A stretch of DNA of 64,000 nucleotides from Symbiodinium natans (lineage: Eukaryota; Sar; Dinophyceae; Suessiales; Symbiodiniaceae): assembly GCA_905221605.1 (NCBI GenBank), contig CAJNDS010000191.1:62001-126000 (forward strand), given 5' to 3'. Under the pieces are notes generated by a model. The model saw only the letters and a list, made by a program, of their open reading frames with translations, was not told the DNA's origin and ran no database searches. Below, in pieces: positions 35,457 through 44,975 of this stretch (position 1 is its first letter; every line of letters starts with the position of its first letter). A program made the translations under genes and the position numbers.

Positions 35457-35853
35457 AGCATGCTCCGAACGAGATCTTTAAGGCCCAAGGGCTCTATATT
35501 AGGGTGGATATAGGTTGCTCTGGGGGGGGGGGGAACCCTAACCCTAAACCTTAAACCCTAAACCCCAAACCCCATCAAGCCCTAAATAGGGTGTCAAGCA
35601 GCGGGAATTCCCAGGAAGGTCAGCTGCATCCCATGGATCGATTCAAAGCTAAGCAGATCTTGAACTGCAAGGTTTTGAACCTTGGCGGCTCTTCACACTC
35701 TTCAACCCACAAAAAACCCCTCAACCCTAACCTTCAAACACTCATGTCTTTGCTCTTTTTTTGTTGGGGGGGGGGGGGTTACCAGTGAATTTACCAGCTG
35801 CTTAGTGTTCCTAGGGCTTCAGGCTTTAACCTTTGAAGGCTGTTGTTGGCCAT

Positions 35854-36054
35854 CTAGGAGTAGCTGGGCTGGCTGTCCAGGAAGCAAGAGCTCGTGGACC
35901 CGGATCGCTTCTGAGTAGCAAATAGCTTCATGTAGCTGAATGTGGGTGTTCCATAGTCTTTGAGTTGTTGTTGGTTTTCCACACTGGCGATTGCTTCTGG
36001 ACCTGGAAGCCTTCGGATGTTCATCTTGCTGATAAACCTGCGGTTGGCGCACAT
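35854..36054 (-). CDS. Candidate exon, soluble
   Basis: Minus strand frame KMNIRRLPGPEAIASVENQQ then QLKDYGTPTFSYMKLFATQK and a Ser-rich end with stop TAG. Two frames are open; this one has the more protein-like composition. No family. Confidence 0.3.
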   Translation of the reverse strand: MCANRRFISKMNIRRLPGPEAIASVENQQQLKDYGTPTFSYMKLFATQKRSGSTSSCFLDSQPSYS

Positions 36055-36360
36055 GTTTGGCAGTCAGCATCTGCTCCTAACGGCCTCATGGCATCCGAAT
36101 AGCAGTACTAACTCATCGTGGATCATATCCGCAACAGGCAATAATAATATTCGTGACCGTCGGAATGATGATGACAACGACCAAGGTAGAAACTAGTAGA
36201 AAATAGTAGTCTTCATGATGCAGCAACAAACGCAATTACAAACGCCACTATGCAAACACGGCAGTAGCAACAATGCTAGTGAGCTCAGCAACGACAATGA
36301 TATCAACCACAACCGCAACCATGGTAACTAGTAACTAGGTTGGCCCCTGAAAAGCCTCTG

Positions 36361-36367
36361 AAAATAT

Positions 36368-36400
<33 letters not shown>

Positions 36401-36482
36401 ACCCCAAACCCCAAACCCCAAACCCCAAACCCCAAACCCGAAACCCGAAACCCGAAACCCTAAACCCTAAACCCTAAACCCA
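36361..36482. repeat. Telomere-variant blocks in series
   Basis: Successive homogeneous blocks of CAACCCT, then CCAAACC, then CCGAAAC, then CCTAAAC units, each repeated three to five times with no mixing. Confidence 0.9.
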
Positions 36483-36749
36483 ATATGGGAATATACAAAA
36501 GAACATCCCCAGGGCAGGGAAGACTGTGCAGCTGCAGCTGGGGCACTTCGGGCAGCTGACCAATCACAGGGGCTGCCAACGACAGCGCCTGACGTAACGG
36601 AATCGGCACTGGAGTTAGGGTTTAGGGTTTAGGGTCTAGGGCTTAGGGTATAGGGTCTAGGGTTTAGGGTTCCTTGGGACATTTTGTATTTTCACTTGTT
36701 GGGTTTAAGAGGCTCATATTCAGGAATATTCTTCAGAGGTTTTCAGGAT

Positions 36750-36895
36750 CATCCTAGTTAATATAGGGGTCGGAATAATAACGAATAGTATTCCCTTATG
36801 GTCCCGGTTTAAATATACTATAATCACCCCCAAAGAAACACTAATCGTATTCCCTCATGGTCCCTATATAAATACACCATAATGAACCCCCCCCC
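36750..36895. mobile_element. Dispersed AT-rich repeat related to the element at 57003
   Basis: TTAATATAGGGGTCGGAATAATAAC here matches the complement of AGTAATTATTCCGACCCCTC at 57087-57106. An internal echo TATTCCCTTATGGTCCC / TATTCCCTCATGGTCCC (about 36788 and 36850) shows a tandem half-duplication. It ends in a poly-C tract. Confidence 0.5.
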
Positions 36896-37089
36896 CCCCC
36901 GGCATAGCAGGGCTCAGGGTTCCTGAAGCCCTAGAACCTAGTACGTCTCACGCCCTAGCACCTTGAACTCTAGAATCTCGAATGCTAAAGCACTGCAGAT
37001 CTATCCTACATGCCATGTCCAGTTTAGGGGAAGTAAATGCCAACCTCTGAGAAATATAGGAGGCTTACACTACCCCCCCCCCCCCAAAA

Positions 37090-37400
37090 AAAAAAAAGAT
37101 AATAATAATAAAATAAAATAAAAAATAAAAACTCCGAACGTCCCCACCCTCTCTGGGTAGAGATACTCTGGGGTTGGGCACTCCAGGGACACTCGCGGGT
37201 TGCACACTCCAGCTGGACACTCCATGGGCACTCTAGGGCTCGGTACTCCAGGGACACTCTAGGGCCGGGCATTCCAAGGACACTCTGGGGCTAGGGTTGG
37301 GCAAGGGATGAGCGAGGAGTAGACCGGGCGAGGAGAAGAGTTCCGGGCGAGGAGAAGATTCGAGAAGAGGGTGGGGAGAAAACAAACAAACAAACAAACT
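37090..37400. repeat. GC-rich CACTCCAGGGACACTC repeats
   Basis: About six degenerate units of GGGCACTCCAGGGACACTC over 37160-37290, then GGGCGAGGAGAAGA repeats to 37350. A/T- and C-homopolymers precede. Not coding. Confidence 0.7.
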
Positions 37401-37914
37401 GGAGGATGCCACAGGCTTGGCATTCCATTTTATCCTCCAGGGCGTGTAGCCGTGAGAGCCCAAAACCCTCCTAAGCCCCATCCTAAGCACCTCAGGCCGA
37501 CGTAAGGGTAGTTCTACAGTAAGCCTGCCCTTAATTGAGGCCAAGGAATCCTACAATAATGCAACCCCCCCACCCTGCGCCAAACTTGAGAATCAACCCT
37601 GAAACCTAAACCCTTTAGGAATTTGATTCTTTGGAGTCTGTGGAGATCGTCTGCAGTGACTGCTTGCATAAGCTCTAGACCCTAAACCCTAAACCCGAAA
37701 CCCTAAACCCTAAACCCTAAACCCTACCACCGCTGAACACATGACCCAACCCTGAGGGCTCCTTGCTGTTGGAACTTGGAAGTTGCTCCGATTTCGATTG
37801 TGCCCTATGTATCTACTATTAACCACACGAAGCCCTAAACCCCAAACCCCCTTAAAGCCTAAACCCTAAAGCCTCTGAAGTTGAAAGCTTGTTGCTTCTA
37901 AGTACCTCTCACCC

Positions 37915-38106
37915 CCCCCAAACAACAAGTCTTGCTGACATCATGCTTCCTTGGGTTATGTCAATAGATTTCCTGACGTGGCCCAAGTTGAAAAGTCTCA
38001 GCGCAACAGCAGCTGAGCCCTGCACGTCATTGACGTGTGACCCGTACACCATGAAGCCGAGCATGAAGGTCCCGAAGAATATTCCTGAACTTGCGCGTGC
38101 AGCTTC
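37915..38106 (-). CDS. Probable exon of multi-pass membrane protein, pore-like segment
   Basis: Acceptor CTCCCCTAG|GAAGCTG opens EAARASSGIFFGTFMLGFMV then YGSHVNDVQGSAAVALRLFN. A membrane helix followed by a Gly-Ser-His turn and a second hydrophobic helix recalls the S5-pore segment of polycystin-type channels, but the resemblance is weak and no selectivity motif is seen. Donor is probably at the G-run near 37915. Confidence 0.5.
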
Positions 38107-38400
38107 CTAGGGGAGTCTTAGAAGCCAAAAGAGGGTTGCAAAACCTTCTTCTTTAAAAGGCTTGCTTGCTCGACCACTGAGGGAACGCCTTAGCTTGAGG
38201 GCTTCCGTGGTCGGGCCGCGAAGGCTGGGCGTTGGGGGATGGGCCCTGCTACGAAAAGCCTGAGCTGTTCGCACTACCTTGGACCTTGACACATGGCAGG
38301 CTCACGACCAATCTCGAGGGCCACGTCAGCCAGGGAAGGTCTACCTTGCCCAGTACTTCCGTGGCGGGTGGCTGTTCAAGTCCTGCCAGTCCTGCAGAAT

Positions 38401-38499
38401 TCAGACAAAGACTCCGTCGATCACTGCGTAGGCGATGGTAGGGAATGCTATGCCACCTGTAGCCTCCAGCACAAGGGTGCCGACCACTATGACGACCAC
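38401..38499 (-). CDS. Probable exon, membrane helix
   Basis: Acceptor AGAGCCTAG|GTGGTC opens VVVIVVGTLVLEATGGIAFP then TIAYAVIDGVFV before a stop. One clear membrane helix. Probably the same gene as its neighbours at 38.6-38.9 and 37.9-38.1 kb. Confidence 0.45.
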   Translation of the reverse strand: MVVIVVGTLVLEATGGIAFPTIAYAVIDGVFV

Positions 38500-38559
38500 C
38501 TAGGCTCTGAATGCTGCAGCAAGAGAAGGGGTTTAGAGTTCCGGGTGTATATATATATA

Positions 38560-38632
38560 TGTATAGAAAACGTATATGTATATATATATATATATATACA
38601 TACATCATATATATATATATATGTATAGTAAT
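38560..38632. repeat. TA microsatellite
   Basis: (TA)n with CATACAT interruptions. Confidence 0.9.
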
Positions 38633-38633
38633 G

Positions 38634-38932
38634 TTACAGCAGACTTGGGGGGGCTGTGGAAAGCAGAGCAGTCTGTCCCAAGAGCCGAGTCGCGATCACG
38701 AAGCCCAGATACAGCACAGGAGACACCAGCATCAGAGTCCAGCTCGTGTCTGCGAAGATCGCAGATCGGGTTCGGAACCACCAGAAGAAGGTGTCGGTTG
38801 CAGCAGGGTTGTCCACAGGCTGGAGCAAAAAATCCGGATATTTTTCAAGCTCGTAAAAGTTGCGCATGTCTTGGTGCGTGATACTGGCACGCAAGTGGAA
38901 AAGCCTGTAGAGCATCTGGGCTTGGCGGTGCT
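38634..38932 (-). CDS. Probable exon of multi-pass membrane protein
   Basis: Minus strand frame HRQAQMLYRLFHLRASITHQ, DMRNFYELEKYPDFLLQPVD and FRTRSAIFADTSWTLMLVSP followed by VLYLGFVIATRLLG. A cytosolic helix-rich segment leads into at least one membrane helix. It is one of the longest convincing reading frames outside the array. Acceptor GAGCAG|AGCACC allows an in-frame join to the exon at 39108-39208 through a GC donor (GGAC|GCGC). Family not identified. Confidence 0.55.
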
Positions 38933-39107
38933 CTGCTCCACCAATGCTCCTTGGCTTCGGGATGCCCGTTCTGGACCATGCTGAATCAAATCCCACTTGG
39001 GCCTTTGCCCAAAATCGGGGACCCCCAATTTCCCCTAACAATCTACAGCCCATACTATAGGAACCCAAAATAGGTACCCGATGTTGAGGTGCTCAAGCGC
39101 GTCCAGG

Positions 39108-39208
39108 ATACCAGTGGTGGAACATGAGCAAGTCATTGAGTTGATTGAGCCTATGAGCTGCCGACCACACCTGCAGCACGATGTAAGGAAGGCTGCAGAA
39201 GACAAGGC
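39108..39208 (-). CDS. Probable exon, membrane helix
   Basis: Acceptor CAGCCCAG|GCCTTG opens LVFCSLPYIVLQVWSAAHRL then NQLNDLLMFHHWYPG. One membrane helix followed by an amphipathic stretch. The exact donor is uncertain (GC at 39107 fits the frame of the next exon). Confidence 0.45.
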
Positions 39209-39641
39209 CTGGGCTGCTTGGGTCTCAGGCGGTTGAAGGGCTTAGTAGGGCTTTTAGGGCTTTTAGGGCTTAGGGTGCCGTGGAGTGTTGCAAAGGCGGG
39301 AGCTACATCGTGCTGCGCACTCTGTTTTACTCAGCCACAGTCTGGGGCTGGCATGAAACTTCAGGGGCATGCCACTTAGAGGCTTCTAGGGGCACCCAGG
39401 CGGTGAAGAACTCTCAGAAGGCACCGCAAAAGGCCTCCAGAAAGTCTCTGAGATATCAAAGGCCAACCCGCAGGGCCAAACGGGTTCGGGGCCAGGAAGC
39501 CTCGAACAAAAACGCGTCCAGGCAACTGGCCCGACACCGTTTGGCAAGAGCCATCCGAGTCGAGGGGTGTGGGAGGCACTGGTTTAAGCCTGGAGGTTAA
39601 GGAAACTTCTGATAACCAACTCAAGCCACCGAAAGCACTGC

Positions 39642-39983
39642 CTCTACCCAACACGGCCGAGGTGCCATAAATGAGTGATGAGAAGGCGAAGCCGCAAAAG
39701 TATGACATGATCCACCAGTATTTCGGGGAATACACCGCAACATGGGCCTGGGTTAGCGTTTAGGGTTTAGGGTTTAGTGTTTAGGGTCTAGGGTCTAGGG
39801 TTTAGGGGGTAGGGGGTAGGGGGTTTAGGGCCTAGGGGAGTTTAGGGTTTAGGGGTAGGGTTTAGGGTTTAGGGATTAGGGATTACACCCAACATGGGCC
39901 TGCGTCTGATTGCCTGTGACCTCATCGTAGAAGCCCCAGCTCGGCAAGGTGGCATTCGTGATATCCAGCATAAAATCATTGAC
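39642..39983 (-). CDS. Two exons of a multi-pass membrane protein split by a telomere-repeat intron
   Basis: Exon A 39983-39900 is bounded by GAGCCCAG|GTC and ACGCAG|GCC and encodes exactly 28 codons, VNDFMLDITNATLPSWGFYD then EVTGNQTQ, with two N-glycosylation sequons (NAT, NQT), so probably extracellular. Exon B 39747-39642 continues in phase 0, AHVAVYSPKYWWIMSYFCGF then AFSSLIYGTSAVLGR, a membrane helix. The join is in frame and makes structural sense: an outside loop entering a helix. The donor of exon B is likely AGAG|GCAG. The intron between is described separately. Confidence 0.6.
39748..39899 (-). other. 152-nt GC-AG intron made of telomere-like repeats, with direct repeats at its ends
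   Basis: Donor ACGCAG|GCCCATGTTGGG, acceptor TAACCCAG|GCCCATGTTGCG. The sequence GCCCATGTTG(C)GGTGT is present both at the start of the intron and at the start of the next exon, a direct repeat of about 16 bp. Almost everything between is degenerate CCCTAAA. Confidence 0.65.
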
Positions 39984-40130
39984 CTGGGCTCTGGCCCCTA
40001 AACCCTATAAACCCTATAAACCCTACAAACCCTACAAACCCTAAAAACCATATAAACCATATAAACCCCATAAACCCTATAAACCCTATAAACCCTAGAC
40101 CTTATAAATCCTATAAATCCTCTAAGCCCG
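39984..40130. repeat. Telomere-like CCCTATAAA array
   Basis: Runs of CCCTATAAA and CCCTACAAA, an 8-9 bp expansion of the telomeric unit. It lies in the intron upstream of exon A. Confidence 0.85.
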
Positions 40131-40194
40131 AAACCCTCAACCCCTCAACCGCAGCTCTGCGACTGGTGGCCTGCAGGAAGCCCCTAACAAGCCC

Positions 40195-40270
40195 TAAACC
40201 CTACACCCTACACCCTACACACTACACCCTAAACCCTAAACCCTAAACCCTAAGTCCTAAACCCTAAACC
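40195..40270. repeat. Telomere-like CCCTAAA/CCCTACA
   Basis: Mixed CCCTACA and CCCTAAA units directly downstream (minus strand) of the donor of the exon at 40274-40340. Confidence 0.85.
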
Positions 40271-40273
40271 CGC

Positions 40274-40340
40274 AGAGTTCCGACTGCCACCCCGGCGGCG
40301 CAAGCAGGCTTCTCGACCCAGTCTGGCAATGGGATCAAGC
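40274..40340 (-). CDS. Probable short exon of membrane protein
   Basis: Acceptor AGCCGAG|GCTTGA and GC donor AACTCT|GCGGGTTTAGGG enclose 21 codons, LIPLPDWVEKPACAAGVAVG then TL. The donor is fused directly to telomere-like repeat. Likely part of the outside loop that continues at 39.98 kb. Confidence 0.45.
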
Positions 40341-40540
40341 CTCGGCTTGCCCTGGGGGTGTTTAGGGCTCAGGGTTTTGGGGACTCGGTTTAGGGTTTAG
40401 GGTCAGGGCCTGGGGTTTAGGGTTTAGGGTAAGGGCCTAGCGTTTAGGGTTTAGGGTTTCGGGTTTAGGGCCTCGGGGCCTCGGGGCCTCGCTCGGGGCC
40501 TCGGGGCCTCGGGGCCTAGGGTTTAGGGTTTAGGGTTTAG
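40341..40540. repeat. Telomere-like and GGGGCCTC repeats
   Basis: TTTAGGG units broken by a six-unit GGGGCCTC array (40470-40515). Confidence 0.85.
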
Positions 40541-40989
40541 ACTACAGCAACTGCGGCTGGGGTGATGGTTGTTGCTTCGGATACTCTTCCTTCTATCATT
40601 GCCGTAGTACGATTCCCACAAGACGCTTGGGCCAGCGGGCAGGTTGCCTTACACTTTTGTATAGGAATACATATATACATATATATATAGAATGTAAATA
40701 AAAATATGTATACATATTCATATATACAGGAACTACGAGTACCAGGAAACATTGTGGGTAAATGATTTGGGCTCCGGAGTTACCCGAAATAGACACGCGA
40801 GCGCCCAGAAGCATGGAAGAGGCTCTCCGACCAAGGCGTCCCAGATGGATGGGATGGTGCCTTTACAAGGCTTTTAGGGTTTAGGGTTTAGGGTTGGCGC
40901 CCTGTAAGGCTTGGGGTTAAAGGTTAGAATAATGAGGGTGTAGCGCTTAGATCTTCGGGGCAGCAGATTTTTGGGTCTAAAGGCACAGA

Positions 40990-41095
40990 CTCCTAGACTC
41001 CTAGACACAGTCGAGGCTGCAAACGAGGTGCTGTGCGCCAGACCCAAGGTAAGCACCAGCACCACAATCGTGATGCCCCAGGTGAGGTGTTTCAC
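40990..41095 (-). CDS. Probable exon, membrane helix
   Basis: Acceptor GTTTCCAG|GTGAAACAC opens VKHLTWGITIVVLVLTLGLA then HSTSFAASTV, a strong membrane helix. The acceptor region (about 33 bp, TTTCAGCCCAGCAAGTTTCC) is duplicated 80 bp upstream at 41171-41203, giving two candidate 3' splice sites. 3' end approximate. Confidence 0.5.
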
Positions 41096-41269
41096 CTGGA
41101 AACTTGCTGGGCTGAAAAGAGGGTTTTGGGTGGGCTCTTTAGGGCACAAGGCTTCTTCTAGCCAAATGCTTTGACCTGGAAATTTGCTGGGCTGAAAGGA
41201 GGAGCAAATGCTTTGAGGAGCCATGCATCAAACTTCATCGTGGGGTTTTGAGACTCAGAGCTTTACGGC

Positions 41270-41415
41270 TCCAGGGCACCGCAGTGCCAATGCAGCGGCG
41301 TTGGGATCGCGCGGGGGTGGTTGGGAATTCGAAAGGCTACTGGGATAAATTGGAACAGATCCACCTTCATGAAGAAGCTGCTCAGCCACATCGCATTCGG
41401 CTTCTTCCGCTTGAC
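41270..41415 (-). CDS. Probable exon of membrane protein
   Basis: Acceptor CTACTACAG|GTCAAGCGG opens VKRKKPNAMWLSSFFMKVDL then FQFIPVAFRIPNHPR. A basic stretch before an aromatic, hydrophobic segment suits the inner side of a membrane helix. Another frame is also open, so the phase is not certain. Confidence 0.4.
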
Positions 41416-42179
41416 CTGTAGTAGGGCATGGAGACCCTAAACCCCAAATGCCGAAGATGCCCTGGCACCTGCCTGACCACCCAACAAGGGTACTATCGGG
41501 TAGCACCTCTTTCCTTGGAAGTCGTAAGCTTCGCCTCCTTCGACCCTAAACCCTGAAGCCCTTAACTCTTGGAATCTGTAGGCTTTTACCTTAAGACCCC
41601 CTAAGCTTGAAGTTGAGAACTTAAACAGGCACCTGAAGATAACATGACCATGTGCGAATGCAAAACATCGAACACTGACCCCCGCGAAGCTGAAAGCCCT
41701 AATGATCAGGGCGTATAGGGCTGAAAGACACTCCCCAGACCCAAACACACGAGCTCCGCCAGACCGCATCCTGAAACAACCCCAACAAAATCCCCCTAAA
41801 CCCCAAACCCCAAACCCCAAACCCTAAACCCTAAACTCTTCACAGCCCATGGGCGTCGTAGGAGGTGGCCCGGAGATCCGTCAGCATCTCGGGCATGTCA
41901 GGGCTAGACGAGCCACGGAAGATCCTTGCGGGAGGCCGGTGTCAGAGTGGACGATTTAGGGCTCAGGATTTGAGGTTTAGGGTTTAGGGTTGTTTAGGGC
42001 TCAGGATTTGAGGTTTAGGTTTAGGGTAGGGCTTAGGGTTCTTCAGGGCTTTGGACCTAGATTGGGGTGACCATCGGAACCCAACGAGCCCAACTACAGC
42101 AGCGTGAAGTCTGAGGCCAAACACAAGTGTCCCCTGCGTGCCTGGGAAATGAAGCTGTGCAAACAAGAATGCGTATAAC

Positions 42180-42224
42180 GATCACACACACATACATACA
42201 TACATACATACATACATACATACA

Positions 42225-42260
<36 letters not shown>

Positions 42261-42266
42261 TATATA
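42180..42266. repeat. (CATA)n microsatellite
   Basis: About eighteen CATA units followed by TA repeats. Confidence 0.95.
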
Positions 42267-42570
42267 CACTTAGATGTACCTGAAAACACATGATAACAAC
42301 TAGCAAACTATGCTAAGCAAACTTGAAACATGTTCGCAGGGTCGATGACCATATCCTCTTGTAACACTCACAGGCCGAAATCCAAGACCCCTGTCAGAGC
42401 CACGCACAACGGCCTGAAAGTGCGGTGCAGGGTTCGGATATCTTACCCCAAACCCTCAAAACCTAAACCCTAAACCCTCAACCCAACCCTCAAAACCCTA
42501 AACCCTTAAACCCTTAAACCCTAAACCCTAAACCCCTTGAACCCTGAAACAGCCAAGGCTTGCCCAGGCT

Positions 42571-42664
42571 CAGCAGCTTCTCGCCCGCCACGACACGGAT
42601 GGTGCCCTCATACTTGAGCCCCGCAGAAACAGGAACTGGCCCAGGCGCTGGCGCGCCGACGGGC
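42571..42664 (-). CDS. Probable exon, beta-rich soluble segment
   Basis: Minus strand frame PVGAPAPGPVPVSAGLKYEG then TIRVVAGEKLLSLGK after an acceptor CATCCCGAG|GCCCGTC. A proline-rich linker leads into a beta-like strand pattern. Telomere-like repeats (42455-42540) follow on the 3' side. Confidence 0.45.
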
Positions 42665-43169
42665 CTCGGGATGGAGAGATTGTGGGCCTTTCGGGGTTCG
42701 CTGCTTTTTGTAGGCTTCTGGGGGTTTTTAGGGTTTAGGGCTTTCAGGGGTTTGGGGTCCGGAGTCCGGCTTCTAGGTGTTTGGGTCATAGGATCTTGGG
42801 CCGGGCTTCTGGGCTTGTAGGATGTTAGGGGTTTCGTAGGGTCGGGCTTCTGGGTTTGTTCAGCTGTTGCGCTGTAGGGCCAGCGGGGCTGTCATGCGTA
42901 CATTTGAGGCCCTGGTACCCTAAAGCCTAAACCTAAACCCCAAACCCAAAACCCTAAACCCTTTGGCTGGCCTCTCCGAGACCCCAAGGGCAAGCGACGG
43001 TTCTCCACCCTGATAGTCTAAGCTCCACAACCCCCCAGACCTGGCCGACACTGAATCTATGGGTTTAGGGTTTAATTGGGGTTCAGGGGTTGGGTTCAAG
43101 ATGGGTTTAGGGTTTAGGGTTTAAAGCTTAGGGTTTAGAGTTGTTGAATCGAGGCAGCGAAGTTCAGAC

Positions 43170-43458
43170 GGAGCCCTCCTTGCTGCAGCAGTGGCGCTTG
43201 GTCATGTTCCAGGTGCCATAGTGGTCAGAGACCAAGATGGCAGGCTGGTCGGTCTGAATCGTGCACTCAGCCTGACTTGGTAGCCCAGGAACCATATGAC
43301 AATATGGGCACCCGCTTTTAGGGTTGGTTGCTTTATAAGGGAACCTTGAACAACAACAGGAAAAGTGTATCACTGGGCTACCAAGCTGAATTTCAGTAAG
43401 ACTTACGAGCTAATGTTGGGCGGCGAAGAACCACCGGCATGGCAAGAGCCACCGGAAG
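43170..43458 (-). CDS. Two exons, extracellular Cys-rich segment, separated by an inverted-repeat element
   Basis: Exon 43458-43407 (acceptor CCTGCCCAG|CTTCC, donor ATTAGCTC|GTAAGTC) encodes SGGSCHAGGSSPPNIS. Exon 43275-43170 encodes QAECTIQTDQPAILVSDHYG then TWNMTKRHCCSKEGS, with an NMT sequon. With acceptor CTACCAAG|TCAGGC the two join in frame (phase 2 to phase 2). Four cysteines suggest an outside, disulfide-bonded loop. The intron 43406-43276 is mostly the inverted-repeat element at 43276-43385, whose terminus supplies the acceptor. Confidence 0.5.
43276..43385. mobile_element. Introner/MITE-like element, family CTTGGTAGCCCAG, copy A
   Basis: 110 bp with 13-bp perfect terminal inverted repeats CTTGGTAGCCCAG and CTGGGCTACCAAG, flanked on both sides by CTGA (target duplication). 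Interior contains GGTTGCTTTATAAGGGAACC, shared with the copies at 54755 and 59951. No open reading frame, so non-autonomous. Confidence 0.7.
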
Positions 43459-44098
43459 CTGGGCAGGGATGTGTTTCAGAGGAAATGCAATTCAGGGGGG
43501 GGTCCAGGCATCCGACCCACGTGGACCTTAAGAACCTCTGACTCTAATTTTAGGGTACGATCGGTGCCTGCAACTTCAACAATGGTCAGAAGGCTTGATG
43601 AACTTGGATAAAAAATGCCATCGGAGTTTCATAAGGCATGTGCGATTTCTGCAGCGCTCAGTCCCCAAAGCCTCATTCGGGTTCTGTGGTTTAACCCCAG
43701 ACCCTAAACATCCCTAAGCCACAAACCCAAAAACTCCGGACTTTATAGTTTTGTGCGAGGTCGAAGACTCACGGTACAGGGCATAGGATGGTGTTCTGCA
43801 AAAACAATGCAGCCAACTCTTAGTCTAACAGGGATGCGGCGTAGCTGGCGTAGAGCTTGTGCACTTAGAGTGTATATTGTATGGAACACAGCGTGCTCAA
43901 TGCTGCTTAGTGCCTTAGTTAGCAGTTTGTTCTTGTGTAGTCGCGTAGTCTAGCATGGTGTGTTGTAGTACGGCCCAAAGTCGCTTGATTTGCATGCAAC
44001 AAAAACATAGGAAGGGTGCTGCTAACAAACGTAGCTATTGAACGGAATGGACAGCATTGGCGGCATAGGTGCAAGTCCGAGCAGTTTTGGAGTAACTG

Positions 44099-44330
44099 TA
44101 AAGCCAAGATGGGGAAATTCAACCCAGCAGCATCAATGCAGCCGCCGAGGTAGATAACCTTCCTCTCCTGGTCGATGCTATCCATGGTGAGGGCCTGGAC
44201 ACTGCTCGAAAGGGGCTTTTGGGCGTGCACTCGGGGCATAGCAACAAAAAACCCGCGGTCGCGTCCGTCTGTGCTGCAAACCCTTGCGCCAGGAATGTGG
44301 CGGTTGCCGGATCTTGACGGAAATGCAGAG
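44099..44330 (-). CDS. Candidate exon, soluble
   Basis: Minus strand frame RDRGFFVAMPRVHAQKPLSS, SVQALTMDSIDQERKVIYLG then GCIDAAGLNFPILALQ. A second frame is open too. Lies between membrane exons and could be a cytosolic or outside loop of the same gene. Confidence 0.4.
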
Positions 44331-44479
44331 CCATGTTTCTGCTTGACCGGCCTTCGCGTCAACGAGGGGCTGCTGCTCGGCCTTGCTGCTGCTCCTTTCG
44401 GGAAGCAGTGACTAGGCGCTTATCCTGTCCTTTGGGGGGGCTTTCGGGCTCAGGGTCATTGGGCGGTCCTTCCGGGAGT

Positions 44480-44779
44480 CAGGGTGACTATCTTGTGGTT
44501 GATGGTGTTCTCCGTAGTCGCGTGGTAGTCCCGGAAGGTGGCCAGCCATGCCCTGGTGATGATCATATGCCAGTTTGCGAAGATGGGCACCGAGACCATG
44601 GCGATAACGCAAGACCAGAAGATCCCTTGGTAGGATCCGTGCGCCTCCGTCACGTCATCGGAGAAGCTCTGAAGGAGGTTCTGTGACAGAAGCAGCTGCG
44701 GGAAGCTGTAGAAAGTGACAAAGGCCCCAACAACCACGCACCACAAGACATCCTCCGAGTCCAGCACAGCGCTTGCATC
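44480..44779 (-). CDS. Probable exon with two membrane helices
   Basis: Acceptor CCAAAGAG|GATGCAAGC opens DASAVLDSEDVLWCVVVGAF, VTFYSFPQLLLSQNLLQSFS, then GIFWSCVIAMVSVPIFANWH and MIITRAWLATFRDYHATTEN. Two membrane helices separated by a polar loop. The 3' end of the upstream intron is telomere-like (CCCTAAACCCTAAATCCC) up to the acceptor. About 100 aa, the longest uninterrupted convincing exon of this gene. Confidence 0.6.
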
Positions 44780-44819
44780 CTCTTTGGGATTTAGGGTTTA
44801 GGGTTTAGGGGGAACCCTG

Positions 44820-44895
44820 GCAAAAATTATAGTCTTGGCTGTTTCTTAGGAATTATAGTGCCCGATAATTCAAAAAATATTCCAAAGTATCCATA
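44820..44895. repeat. Dispersed repeat CTGTTTCTTAGGAATTAT, copy 1
   Basis: Shares TGTTTCTTAGGAATTAT and a following AAAATAT..CCAAAGTATCC with 59685-59750. It sits in the intron between the exons at 44.95 and 44.78 kb. Confidence 0.55.
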
Positions 44896-44899
44896 AGCA

Positions 44900-44955
44900 G
44901 CTGGTAGGTAAGGTCCCAAGCCCAAGGCGAGGATGCCAGCCACCACCAGGATCAC
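44900..44955 (-). CDS. Probable exon, membrane helix
   Basis: After CGCGAG the frame reads VILVVAGILALGLGPYLPAA, one membrane helix. The upstream side is the long TTTAGGG array at 44976-45147. Confidence 0.45.
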
Positions 44956-44975
44956 CTCGCGGAAATGTTTGGTCA

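Noticed and set aside
37915-38106. Firm call of a polycystin-type channel
   Set aside because: Only one helix-turn-helix pattern matches and no pore signature was found; left as a hint.
39280-39600. Plus-strand 106-codon Lys/Arg-rich frame
   Set aside because: It is antisense to an equally open minus frame inside the membrane gene, and has no splice or family support.
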